A stretch of DNA of 64,000 bases. Origin: FEN-1139 sp964396375. GTDB lineage: Bacteria; Myxococcota_A; Polyangia; Polyangiales; Polyangiaceae. Positions 33,351 to 41,218 of the stretch are shown here, in pieces; positions within the stretch are counted from its first letter, which is position 1; the number at the start of each line of letters is the position of its first letter. A program made the position numbers and the translations under genes. Under the pieces are notes generated by a model that was not told where the DNA came from, searched no databases, and saw nothing but the letters and a program-made list of their open reading frames with translations. Where the stretch lies: positions 106,526 to 170,525 of the forward strand of contig CAYNEY010000003.1 in assembly GCA_964396375.1 (NCBI GenBank). Direction: 5' to 3'.

Positions 33351-34114
33351 CGCGCACCTCCCGTAGTTGACTCAGGCTTCGCGGCGGAGCTGGTGTCTGT
33401 CGAGGGCAAAATTGGTGGCTTCGAGGAGTGAGCGAGAGGAATGTCGCTTGCCATGGCGGGAGGCTGATCTGCGGGCCGTCTGAGCGCTTGCAAGCGACGC
33501 TGATGCCTAGCCATTTCGGCTGCACGGAGTTTCTCAATGCGTGCGGTAAGCTGCTGATTCTTCGCGTGATCGGCCAGCTCGAGCATCCGGTTGAGGCGAG
33601 CTAGACGCCAGGCGTGGTGTTGAAGCTCGGTCCGCACTCGAGGGTGTTCAAGGGTGTTCTCTCCGAGCGTGGCTATCACCTCACGGCGCCGCAGTTCCCG
33701 CTTCGCGCGTCGCTCATCGGCTCGAATCCGAGGGTCATCGGGGGAAGGAGGAGAGGCGTTCCGGCCAACCTTGGCTCGCCGTCTCCGTTCACGTTCATCG
33801 CTCCCAGTAAAACCCGGGTTAGTCTGGGCCGCTGCGCTCGCGCTCTGCCCTGGAGGTTGTCCAGTTGGCCTTTTCGGTTTGGCGCCCGACTCGCCAAGCG
33901 AGGCGCCAGGTCCGTGAGAGTAGGTTGACGGTTTTCCGGCGCTACCTGGGCCGGGCCGATGACCTGCCCCTGAAGGATTGGGGGGGCCGGATGGATCCTG
34001 CCTCTTGGCAGCAGCAGCGGTTGGATCAGCGGCTGAAGCAATCCCACTCATGCCTACGATCAGCGCGAAGCTCAGGGTACAGGAGAGAACTGTTCGGTCG
34101 AATGAGTGGGGCAT
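33347..34114 (-). CDS. Secreted Arg-rich, Pro-rich protein of unknown function
   Basis: A 255-residue protein starting at the ATG 34114. AAGGAG precedes it, and the signal peptide (VLSCTLSFALIVGMSGIASA) begins properly there; the frame is open 34 codons further upstream but is not signal-like. The mature N-terminal half is low complexity (Pro/Gly/Ser/Lys). From about residue 135 a strongly basic helical region (ERERRRRAKVGRN, RADERRAKRELRRREVIATL, ARLNRMLELADHAKNQQLTARIEKL) looks like a coiled coil. It is similar in style to heavy-metal resistance/CpxP-like helical proteins, but no motif was found. It is coupled to the downstream acidic lipoprotein gene. Confidence 0.65.
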   Translation of the reverse strand: MPHSFDRTVLSCTLSFALIVGMSGIASAADPTAAAAKRQDPSGPPNPSGAGHRPGPGSAGKPSTYSHGPGASLGESGAKPKRPTGQPPGQSASAAAQTNPGFTGSDERERRRRAKVGRNASPPSPDDPRIRADERRAKRELRRREVIATLGENTLEHPRVRTELQHHAWRLARLNRMLELADHAKNQQLTARIEKLRAAEMARHQRRLQALRRPADQPPAMASDIPLAHSSKPPILPSTDTSSAAKPESTTGGAR

Positions 34115-34339
34115 GCGTAGAGACTCCTTGGCGGCGACATCCGGATCTTGCACCAAGCAAGGGGAGGGGGTGAAACGGAGGCTACCTCCCATCAGAAAGC
34201 CCGCCAAGATTTTCATTTCTGTTACGGAGCCCAGCTGGCGGAGGGAGCAACGACAGTTGAAGGGGTGGAGGTCGGAGGTAGTGGTTGCTCCAGCTTACTG
34301 CAAACCGGCGCTGGTTTGGGAGGGCTGAGCGGCCAATAG

Positions 34340-34354
34340 TGTCACCGTCTGACA
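34340..34354. promoter_or_regulatory. Inverted repeat TGTCA-N5-TGACA, candidate activator site
   Basis: TGTCACCGTCTGACA is a perfect 5-bp dyad with a 5-base spacer. It is centred about 141 bases before the predicted start of the sigma-54 small RNA. The position fits an upstream activator sequence for a bacterial enhancer-binding protein; the binding protein is unknown. Confidence 0.5.
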
Positions 34355-34374
34355 GGGGAAAAGGTCGACAAATT

Positions 34375-34398
34375 GCAACGAGGCCGTTTCTTCGTTGC
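34375..34398. promoter_or_regulatory. Inverted repeat GCAACGA-N10-TCGTTGC, candidate activator site
   Basis: A perfect 7-bp dyad with a 10-base spacer, centred about 102 bases before the predicted transcription start at 34488. Both its length and its distance are typical of enhancer sites for sigma-54 activators. It lies in a gene-free region, so it is not explained by coding constraint. Confidence 0.55.
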
Positions 34399-34461
34399 TG
34401 GTTTGAAACTATCGCCAGGATCAACACTTCATAACCTACTGAATTCCAAGAGGGAGTGACG

Positions 34462-34477
34462 TGGCACGGCTGATGCT
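34462..34477 (+). promoter_or_regulatory. Sigma-54 (RpoN) promoter
   Basis: TGGCACGGCTGATGCT matches the -24/-12 consensus TGGCACG-N4-TTGCW with one mismatch. The invariant GG and GC are separated by exactly ten bases. The predicted start is 34488, three bases before the first stem-loop. No protein-coding gene of the plus strand follows within 350 bases. Confidence 0.78.
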
Positions 34478-34487
34478 TATGGTTGAA

Positions 34488-34690
34488 GCAGTGGCAACAG
34501 CAGGCGCCGAGCGTCTGGGTTGCTACGATTTCTCAACGACGGGTTCTGGTATCCCCCTCTCCTGAATCCGTCGAGTTCTCCGGACGGGCTCGATCCCCAC
34601 CCCTCCCCCTCCTTTCGGGCCCGTCCATTTATCTCTCGACGGACTGTTTCGTACTCCCCCCTCACGAAGCAGTCCGTCGTTCTATTTTGT
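34488..34690 (+). ncRNA. Candidate sigma-54-dependent small RNA with C-rich loops (about 203 nt)
   Basis: Four stem-loops fill the interval between the sigma-54 promoter and a strong terminator. SL1 (34491-34526): GTGGCAAC/GTTGCTAC plus the inner stem CAGGCGC/GCGTCTG with triloop CGA. SL2 (34537-34573): CGACGGGTTC/GAATCCGTCG around a 17-base loop TGGTATCCCCCTCTCCT. SL3 (34582-34626): perfect GGACGGGC/GCCCGTCC around a 29-base C-rich loop (34590-34618). SL4 is the terminator with loop ACTCCCCCCTC. Three loops expose CCCCCU-type sequence complementary to Shine-Dalgarno regions. The Myxococcus Pxr RNA is, as I recall, also sigma-54 dependent with C-rich hairpins, but homology is not claimed. The open frames crossing it look non-protein. 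The flanks 34115-34339 and 34694-34839 show nothing recognisable. Confidence 0.65.
34637..34690 (+). terminator. Intrinsic terminator of the candidate small RNA (SL4)
   Basis: The left arm 34637-34652 and right arm 34664-34679 form a 16-bp stem (15 Watson-Crick pairs and one G-U) closing an 11-base loop ACTCCCCCCTC, followed by TTCTATTTTGT. It points in the plus direction; the reverse strand has no T-run. No plus-strand protein gene lies upstream to need it, so it terminates the RNA started at 34488. Confidence 0.85.
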
Positions 34691-34839
34691 CTGATAACCG
34701 TCTGAAGCTTGTGGCAAAGGGCAAGCCTTGCTGTGTTGTGGCGCCCCCGGCTCAAGAGCCCATCTTGCGCCAGAATCCAGGTCCGGCCAGCCTGAGACTT
34801 CTTGCCGGTCAGCGAGGATGATGGTGAAGTCTGGCTGGT

Positions 34840-36471
34840 ATGTCCCTGATCGTGGGAGCGCTCAATCTCGCAAGAACCCTCATTGTGCTCGGAGTGCTTG
34901 GTGCCTGCTCCCGATCGGTCACCAAAGCTCACCCAGACGCAGGTGCCACCATCCCCACTCTCGGGTCAGCACCCCCTCCCGTCACTTCCAGCGAGGCAGT
35001 TCCGTCAGCATTCCCGGAACGGGTCGCTCCTGTTTGGCTTGACGGGACGACAATTCCGATTGTCCCGCCGGTCGACCACGGGCCACGGATCTACGCGCGG
35101 CAGCCGGTCACTTGGATCTACGAGCAACCCAGGACAACCAGCCGCCTTCTGGGCGCTTTGCGGGTGGGCAGTTCGGCACCGAGCAGTCCAGAAGACCACG
35201 GTAGGGAAGGTTGCGAAGGGGGGTGGCGGCGGCTTCTGCCGAACGGTTTTGTGTGTCTCGGTGTTGGAGCCACCTTGGACGCCCAGGATCCTACGGTTCG
35301 GTTGTTCATGGAGAACGGGCCGGACGAGCTAGCGCGATTACCATACATCTACGGAACGGTCCGTCGACCTGGACCTGTCTACTCCCGTCTTCCAACCACC
35401 GAAGAGCTCCGGTCGGAGGAAGCCGATCTCGATTCTCGGATGGAGAGTTGGCTGGATGCTGGCGGAGAGATCGGGGCCGGCTACGCCCAGCATGTTTGGT
35501 CAGGCGGCGTTGAAGCGAGCCCAACTCCACGCGAGGCCTGGACTACCCGCTTCAGCGACCGTCTTCCGCCCTTCCTCGAAGATCGGCGGGCCTTGCTGCA
35601 AGCCCGGAAGGCTCTGGGATTCCCCTTCAACGATGGGGTGCGGGCGGGGCAGATGGAACCGAAGGTTGGATACTCCTTGCTTGGTACTTGGATTCACCAA
35701 GGTCGCCGCTACGGGCTAACCACCGATCTCCAACTAGTTCCTACCGATCGCCTCCGACCCATCACAGGCAGTCCCTTTCACGGCTATCGCATCCCCGAAG
35801 ACGTGCAAATGCCGTTTGCCATCGTGCGGCGCCCTGGTGCTGCCCTGTTACGTTATGACCGCAAGACCAAGAAGCTTAGCCGTGCTGCAGACGCGGAGCT
35901 GCGCAGTGCTGTCACACTGACTGGAAAACAAGCGTTCTTTCGGGGCCGGCTGCACTACGAGACCAAGAGCGAACTCTGGCTCTCCGATCGCGATGCATCA
36001 CGGCTGGATCCGGCCAAGAAGATGCCAGCCTGGGGAAAAAACGGAGAAAAATGGATTGACGTGAACGTCACCAAGCAGACGCTCGTGCTCTACGAAGGGA
36101 CCAGCCCGGTCTACGCCACGTTGGTCTCGACGGGGGAAGCCGGGCTCGATGATGCGGAGGGTAGCACTGCGACCAAACGGGGGATCTTCAGGATCCACAC
36201 CAAACATGTGACGTCAACGATGTCGTCGGATGATCTCGGTGAGGAGTTCGAGCTGCGCGACGTCCCGTTTGTCCAGTACTTCGAGGAGGGGTACGCGCTG
36301 CATGGTGCCTACTGGCACGACCGCTTTGGGGTGCCAAAGAGCCACGGTTGCATCAACCTGTCCCCTGAGGACGCTCGACGCATCTTCTACTGGACCGAGC
36401 CCCAACTCCCGGCAGGATGGCATACCGTGCTTCTGCCACTCCGGGGTACGATCTTGTTCGTCCATCCTTGA
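34840..36471 (+). CDS. L,D-transpeptidase (YkuD domain) lipoprotein
   Basis: A 543-residue protein. The signal has lipobox LGVLGAC. A 300-residue region follows with an SH3-like segment (PVTWIYEQPRTTSRLLGALRVG) and a second wall-binding-like part. The catalytic YkuD domain begins at WIDVNVTKQTLVLYEGTSPVYATLVSTG and has the active-site signature HGAYWHDRFGVPKSHGCINL, with the nucleophile Cys504. Such enzymes cross-link peptidoglycan 3-3 or attach proteins to it in the periplasm. The protein is larger than typical (250-400 residues). The next gene converges from the minus strand. Confidence 0.9.
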   Translation: MSLIVGALNLARTLIVLGVLGACSRSVTKAHPDAGATIPTLGSAPPPVTSSEAVPSAFPERVAPVWLDGTTIPIVPPVDHGPRIYARQPVTWIYEQPRTTSRLLGALRVGSSAPSSPEDHGREGCEGGWRRLLPNGFVCLGVGATLDAQDPTVRLFMENGPDELARLPYIYGTVRRPGPVYSRLPTTEELRSEEADLDSRMESWLDAGGEIGAGYAQHVWSGGVEASPTPREAWTTRFSDRLPPFLEDRRALLQARKALGFPFNDGVRAGQMEPKVGYSLLGTWIHQGRRYGLTTDLQLVPTDRLRPITGSPFHGYRIPEDVQMPFAIVRRPGAALLRYDRKTKKLSRAADAELRSAVTLTGKQAFFRGRLHYETKSELWLSDRDASRLDPAKKMPAWGKNGEKWIDVNVTKQTLVLYEGTSPVYATLVSTGEAGLDDAEGSTATKRGIFRIHTKHVTSTMSSDDLGEEFELRDVPFVQYFEEGYALHGAYWHDRFGVPKSHGCINLSPEDARRIFYWTEPQLPAGWHTVLLPLRGTILFVHP

Positions 36472-36490
36472 TGGCTCATTCCGCACGAAT

Positions 36491-37036
36491 TCAGCCGGAG
36501 CTGGACGGTGAGAGCGAGGAAGGGCAGTCGGTGGCTGGTACGACTTTCAACTCGAAACTCGCGCTCAGGATCTCATCCTCTTCGGTGAGCACCGGTGCTC
36601 CCTCAGCGTCGCGCAGCTCCAAGCGCAGGGACAAAGTGCCGTCACTCATCGACTCGGGCAGGTCGACCAATAAGGGGCTCTGGGCTGATAGGATCTCCAA
36701 CCGTTCAGTTGACCCCTGCTCCACGGACAGCGCCATCCAACCGCAGCTCGCCCGGCTCCCGCAGCCATCCGGAGGCGCGAGCACGAATTCACCGAGCCTG
36801 CCTGACGTAATGGCAGGTGTGACGTGGACGAGCATTCGGCGATCACAGTTGAGGTGAAGCTCCTGATTCGGTTCGTCGACGCGGTCGGAGTCGTTGGTGG
36901 TGGTTACCTCCGCGATCCCAAGATCCTCCGGGCCTCGCGGTTCCTCCTTCGGCTCGTCGCCGTCACAGCCAGAGACTAGAGGGAATGCGACCAGGGCGAG
37001 GACAAGCAGACGTGAGTGAGGAGACATGCGAGGCAT
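36491..37036 (-). CDS. Putative lipoprotein of unknown function
   Basis: A 181-residue protein with lipobox PLVSGC at about residues 19-24, followed by an acidic Pro/Glu linker. The remainder looks like a single immunoglobulin-like beta-sandwich (LHLNCDRRMLVHVTPAI, FVLAPPDGC, LLVDLPESMSDGTLSLRLELRD, ILSASFELKVVPATDC) with three to five Cys that may pair. Start at 37036 or at the second Met (37027). It is the third gene downstream of the large kinase gene on the same strand (61 bases after the 37098 gene), so co-transcription is possible. Confidence 0.68.
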   Translation of the reverse strand: MPRMSPHSRLLVLALVAFPLVSGCDGDEPKEEPRGPEDLGIAEVTTTNDSDRVDEPNQELHLNCDRRMLVHVTPAITSGRLGEFVLAPPDGCGSRASCGWMALSVEQGSTERLEILSAQSPLLVDLPESMSDGTLSLRLELRDAEGAPVLTEEDEILSASFELKVVPATDCPSSLSPSSSG

Positions 37037-37097
37037 GGGCTAGCACAGAGTCAAGCGGGCGGCGCCGTACGGAGACTCCCTGCTCGACCACGGCCCA

Positions 37098-37697
37098 CTA
37101 GGGCCGGAAATTCGGGCATACTCGGGCGCGAAACTGCCCCACGACGCTGGTAGCTGGCAGGTTGGGTCCTCCAGGTTGCTCGAGGCGAAGCAATCCCTCC
37201 ACAGTACCACCTTCTTCGGTCTCGACTCGAGTCAGCTCGACCTGCCCTCCCGGTGGCAGCTCGATGCCGCGCTCCCCGCGCCGCACGAAGGGGATCACCA
37301 GGGGAACTTGGGACTCGTCAGGTTCCCCAAGAGAGCTCGGGGCCAGCGCATGGGCGAAGGTTCCCACCGCGACTGCACGAGTAGCCGCTGGTTCGAAGGT
37401 TAGAGTGACACGGAGTTCGCGCGGCTCAGTTGCCCTCTGATCACGACATCCAAGCGGGCGATTGCTTAGAATGATCCGGAGACTACGGGGGGCCGAGGGT
37501 GATCCAATCCACTCGCCAATCGCTGCGGCCGGGACAAAACTCAGTTGGTCCCCAGCAGCGGCACCGATCAGGACCTGGATGCTTGAAGCTGGCTCGGAGC
37601 GGCTGCACGAGAAGAAGCCAAAGACGCTCATGAACCACGGTATCCAGCCATAGCCCCCCCCTCCAAGCGCTGAGCACCCGGATCGTGCGGGTTTCAC
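37098..37697 (-). CDS. Putative lipoprotein coupled to the large kinase
   Basis: A 199-residue protein beginning at a GTG (37697) that overlaps the TGA of the kinase gene (GTGA), a sign of translational coupling. Near the N-terminus GYGWIPWFMSVFGFFSC forms a hydrophobic segment ending in a lipobox-like FFSC. The ATG at 37631 would leave too little of it for export. The mature part has strands and an FVRRGERGIELPPGGQVELTRVE stretch with LRVTLTFEPAATRAVAVG; no family was recognised. Tight linkage suggests it is a partner or envelope-side component of a kinase-linked process. Confidence 0.6.
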   Translation of the reverse strand: MKPARSGCSALGGGGYGWIPWFMSVFGFFSCSRSEPASSIQVLIGAAAGDQLSFVPAAAIGEWIGSPSAPRSLRIILSNRPLGCRDQRATEPRELRVTLTFEPAATRAVAVGTFAHALAPSSLGEPDESQVPLVIPFVRRGERGIELPPGGQVELTRVETEEGGTVEGLLRLEQPGGPNLPATSVVGQFRARVCPNFRP

Positions 37698-40600
37698 GCG
37701 CTCCGACTCTCGTCGTGGCCAAGTTCGATGGTCAGCGGCCATGAACACCCCTTCAACGCGCCGGTTGCGCCGGCCAGCTCCCGGCGCACAGCCTCGGCCG
37801 ACGGACGGTCGCGTGGATCGTGGCGCAGGCACGCGGCCAGAACCACGGCCAGATCACGGGCCTCACCCACACCGGCCAGCTTGGCAAGCTTCTCGGGCCA
37901 TCCGTCGTGGTCGACGTGCTGTGCAACCAGTGACATCTCGTCCGTCCCATCGAACAGCGGCTGGGCGGTGAGCACCTCGAAGGCCATCGACCCAAAGGCA
38001 TAGATGTCCGCTGGAAGCGGGGTCGGGACATGACCACTCGGGATCACCCCAAGCACCTCTGGCGCGCAGTAATCCAGCGTACCGCATCCAGGACGGATCT
38101 TTCGACCGCTCAGCCCAAAATCCACCAACACAGGGACGGTGTTATCCCGGAGAATTACGTTCGAAGGCTTGAGATCCAAATGGCCAATCCCAACCTGGTG
38201 CATGGCCTCGAGTCCGGCCAAAATCCCGTCCAAATACCCAAGTACGCGTGATGTTGTGAGTCCGCGACCACGCACCAGTCTATCGAGTCCGAAGCCGCTG
38301 ATCAGCTCCATGACCAGGATTGGCTTTGGTCGCACCGCAAGGTCGAAGGTGACGAAGCGTGCGAGGTTCGGGTGTTGGGGCAGGGAGAGCAATGCCCCCG
38401 CCTCGTCACGAAACAAAGCCAAAAACTCCTGCTCGCTCAGACTGCGGGCGGTACTCGGATCATACTCGGGAACCTTGAGCGCGAAGAGAGGAGCTCTCGG
38501 GTTATTCCTCTCCTCACTCCGACGTGCCACGAACACTGAACTCACCCCTCCAGTTCCGAGCGCCCGAACCACGTAAAAGGCACCGGCCGTGCGCCGCGGT
38601 AGTAGCCAATCCGGCAGGGGTGCCCGGCGTTTCTCGAGCGGAATGGCGTAGAGGTCACTCTGGGCGGCGATCGGCAAGACCTCGACGTGGCGACACACGG
38701 TGGCGATCACGCTGCCGAGCCATTCGGGGAGATCTGCGACGAGCTCAGTCAGGGCGAGCACGGTTTGACGCGAGTTGGGAGGAACCCCATCCGTTATCGC
38801 TCGTTCCACCAACACCGACAAGGGAACGACGTCAGTTATCACCGAGACCTCACTCGAGCTGCGGTCCTCGTCGAAAAGTCGACGCTCCGCACCATCGAAC
38901 AGGTCACGCAGCGCGGCGCTCGCCTCCTCGACTTCACGCATGCCGTCGATCCCGGAGCGGTTCCGGTCAACCAGCTCGGTCAGACCGCGCGCCGAGCCGA
39001 TCGCCTCGAGCGCGCGACCGAGCCGCAGCATGACCTGACGTAGCGCTTCACCGCGGAACGAGCCTGCCGAGCCGATTGCCTGACTCAAGCGGACCACTCG
39101 ACGCGCGGCCAGAGCGTGTTCTGCACCAAGCGCCTCCTCACCCGGAGTGGAGGGCAGATCGAACAGAGGGTCTGAGGCATCGCCCACCGACACCCCCAAG
39201 AACTGGGCCAGCGCCAGAAACGGCGCTCTCACTTCGGCATTGGTCGATGCGTCGCCGATCGCGGCGATGCTCTCGCGATCCGTGAGTTTTCGGGTCACCG
39301 CCAGGAAGAGATCACTCGCCTCGACCAATCCTTCGCGGATCGCAGCGTCAAAGGAGCGGGCTAGGGTAGCGCACAGAATCCGATGGACTGAAGCGTCCGG
39401 ACCGCTTGCGATCTCCTCGGACAGGATCTTCGTGGCTCTGCGGAGGCGCAACCGAACCCGATTGCCCGCCTCGTCCGGCTCGCCCTGGACGGTTTCGGCA
39501 TCCATGAGGTGCAGAAGAGCTCGCAATCGGCGCTGTTGACTGAGGCAGGTAGCCTGGGTGCTGGCCAAAGACTCACAGCGCTCTTCGGCATCGAGCAACC
39601 ACCTTCCCAGCCGATGGTAGAGGCGTTCAATGACGGGAACGCTCGTGTCACTCTCACCTGGTCTGCGACTGAGCAAGAGGAGATTCACCAAGGTTGAACG
39701 CTCGAGGCAGCTGCTGTCCAGATCGCTTAGATGAGCGAGGCAGGTGGCGGCGGAAGGTGGTGAGGTCGGATCGAGCTCTTCCAGGGACTCAGCGAGTGAA
39801 TGCGCGAGGGCTGCAGCACCGACCGCTGCTTCGTGAGCCGCGCGCGCACCGACCAGCTCGTAAGCGACCAAAGCCTGGCGAAGCCCTTCGGCGAGACTCT
39901 GGTCACCGTGATCGCGGTCGAGCACCCCCAAAGCACGACGCGTGATCAATCGAGTCACTGGGAGTTCTGTGGCGTCCACAGCCGAGAACACGTGGCGCAA
40001 CAGCTGGCTGGTGCGTGCACCAATGACTCGTGTGGTCACGTCGAGCAACAGCAGAGCGAGTGCCTCGGCCACGTCTGGACGGCGCGTCGCAGCCAGCCTC
40101 TCGAGCAGGCTGTCCGCCGCATCCGGCTCGGTCTCGAGCACACGTCCGAGGCTCTGAGCCATGACAGCCGCAATGCCGGGATCATTTTGTCCAATCTCCC
40201 CATCGATCAACCGGCGGCATTGGGGCAAGGCAATTTGAGGGTCCTGTGCGACCAGCGTTACGAGTGACACTGCTGCGCGACGCCATTCGGTAGGGGAGAG
40301 TGCAGGATCGAGCGCACTTTCCACCTCCTCGCGGATCACGCGATCCACCGCGGCAAGGAGTCCCCGCGCGACTGCTGCGTGACGCCACACCAGCGGCTCC
40401 CGGTCGAGCAGCAGCCTTCGCATGTGGGGTTGCACGTCGGGCGAGAGCAGCAGCTGTCGTGGATATGAATCGGCCTGTTGGGAGCGGATTAGCGCCTCCC
40501 GTGCGGCATGCTCGAGCAACTTGGCGGCAAGACGTCGGGCCGCCAAGGGGCCCGTGCTCGCGCGGACGATCCAACGCTCGAAGGTCTCGCGCCGCATCAC

Positions 40601-41077
40601 GATCGCGAGAGCGAGCAGATCCGGATTCACCGAGCAACCGATCGGCAGCTCGAAGAGCAGTGCCACCCGTGCGCGGAGGGACGGTGGCTCGAGTGCTCGA
40701 CCCGATCCCAGAACCATCCGGGTCGCAACCGCCGCGAAGGTGCTGGCTGTGCCTTCGGTGACTCGCTGATAGACGCGACGGCCGAGGTCACGGCGCTCAG
40801 CGCCTGGTGGAAGCGCAGCGCTGAGCTCGTAGAGAGCCACTGCAGCACGGCTCGGCTCGAACCAGTCCAGATCATCGACCAATCCGGTCTCCAGCGCCAC
40901 CTGAACCGCACGCAGCAGGGTGGTGTCACGCACCCCATCCAACATGGGCGGGCCATGTACTCGGACATGCTGGCCAAGAGCAGTGAGCGCCTGCCGCCAG
41001 TTGGCACGCCGATCGCTTTCGTCCTTGAGTCGCGGGAGGGAGACGATGGCTTCGACTGGGCTGATTCGGGAGCGCAT
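37694..41077 (-). CDS. Ser/Thr protein kinase with very long N-terminal helical region
   Basis: A 1127-residue protein starting at the ATG 41077 (MRSRISPVEAIVSL); longer frames would overlap hemH. Residues 1 to about 830 are Leu/Ala/Arg-rich helices resembling an armadillo/HEAT-type solenoid, without a membrane helix. The kinase domain is at the C-terminus (about 837-1110): Gly-rich loop ALGTGGVSSVFVA, Lys868 in FALKVPEY, catalytic Asp968 in GHLDLKPSNVIL (HLD instead of HRD) and DFG Asp986. CGTLDYCAPEVLG and PADIYAFGSMAFEVLTAQPLF complete the lobe. Most bacterial kinases of this class have the kinase first and sensors after it; this order is reversed. The HLD in place of HRD makes it a non-RD-type kinase, possibly not needing activation-loop phosphorylation. 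Confidence 0.86.
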   Translation of the reverse strand: MRSRISPVEAIVSLPRLKDESDRRANWRQALTALGQHVRVHGPPMLDGVRDTTLLRAVQVALETGLVDDLDWFEPSRAAVALYELSAALPPGAERRDLGRRVYQRVTEGTASTFAAVATRMVLGSGRALEPPSLRARVALLFELPIGCSVNPDLLALAIVMRRETFERWIVRASTGPLAARRLAAKLLEHAAREALIRSQQADSYPRQLLLSPDVQPHMRRLLLDREPLVWRHAAVARGLLAAVDRVIREEVESALDPALSPTEWRRAAVSLVTLVAQDPQIALPQCRRLIDGEIGQNDPGIAAVMAQSLGRVLETEPDAADSLLERLAATRRPDVAEALALLLLDVTTRVIGARTSQLLRHVFSAVDATELPVTRLITRRALGVLDRDHGDQSLAEGLRQALVAYELVGARAAHEAAVGAAALAHSLAESLEELDPTSPPSAATCLAHLSDLDSSCLERSTLVNLLLLSRRPGESDTSVPVIERLYHRLGRWLLDAEERCESLASTQATCLSQQRRLRALLHLMDAETVQGEPDEAGNRVRLRLRRATKILSEEIASGPDASVHRILCATLARSFDAAIREGLVEASDLFLAVTRKLTDRESIAAIGDASTNAEVRAPFLALAQFLGVSVGDASDPLFDLPSTPGEEALGAEHALAARRVVRLSQAIGSAGSFRGEALRQVMLRLGRALEAIGSARGLTELVDRNRSGIDGMREVEEASAALRDLFDGAERRLFDEDRSSSEVSVITDVVPLSVLVERAITDGVPPNSRQTVLALTELVADLPEWLGSVIATVCRHVEVLPIAAQSDLYAIPLEKRRAPLPDWLLPRRTAGAFYVVRALGTGGVSSVFVARRSEERNNPRAPLFALKVPEYDPSTARSLSEQEFLALFRDEAGALLSLPQHPNLARFVTFDLAVRPKPILVMELISGFGLDRLVRGRGLTTSRVLGYLDGILAGLEAMHQVGIGHLDLKPSNVILRDNTVPVLVDFGLSGRKIRPGCGTLDYCAPEVLGVIPSGHVPTPLPADIYAFGSMAFEVLTAQPLFDGTDEMSLVAQHVDHDGWPEKLAKLAGVGEARDLAVVLAACLRHDPRDRPSAEAVRRELAGATGALKGCSWPLTIELGHDESRSA

Positions 41078-41218
41078 TGGGAGCAGCGGGCGCGCAAGCG
41101 GGATTAGCCCATTACGATAGCAAATCAACGGAGGGGGGGACAGGGGCTCGCTCCCCCGAGCCAGCAACCAGGCGAATTTTGGGATATTGGGCCGGATCTC
41201 GGTGCTAGGTTCCGGGAA

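Noticed and set aside
34480..34690. A minus-strand RNA with GGA-containing loops (CsrB-like decoy) from the same hairpins.
   Set aside because: Reverse strand has no promoter or T-run at the correct ends; the sigma-54 promoter and terminator both point to the plus strand.
34477..34932. Open frames on both strands across the candidate small RNA (151 aa minus, 112 aa plus).
   Set aside because: No protein-like composition, no start signals, and stems and terminator explain the sequence better.
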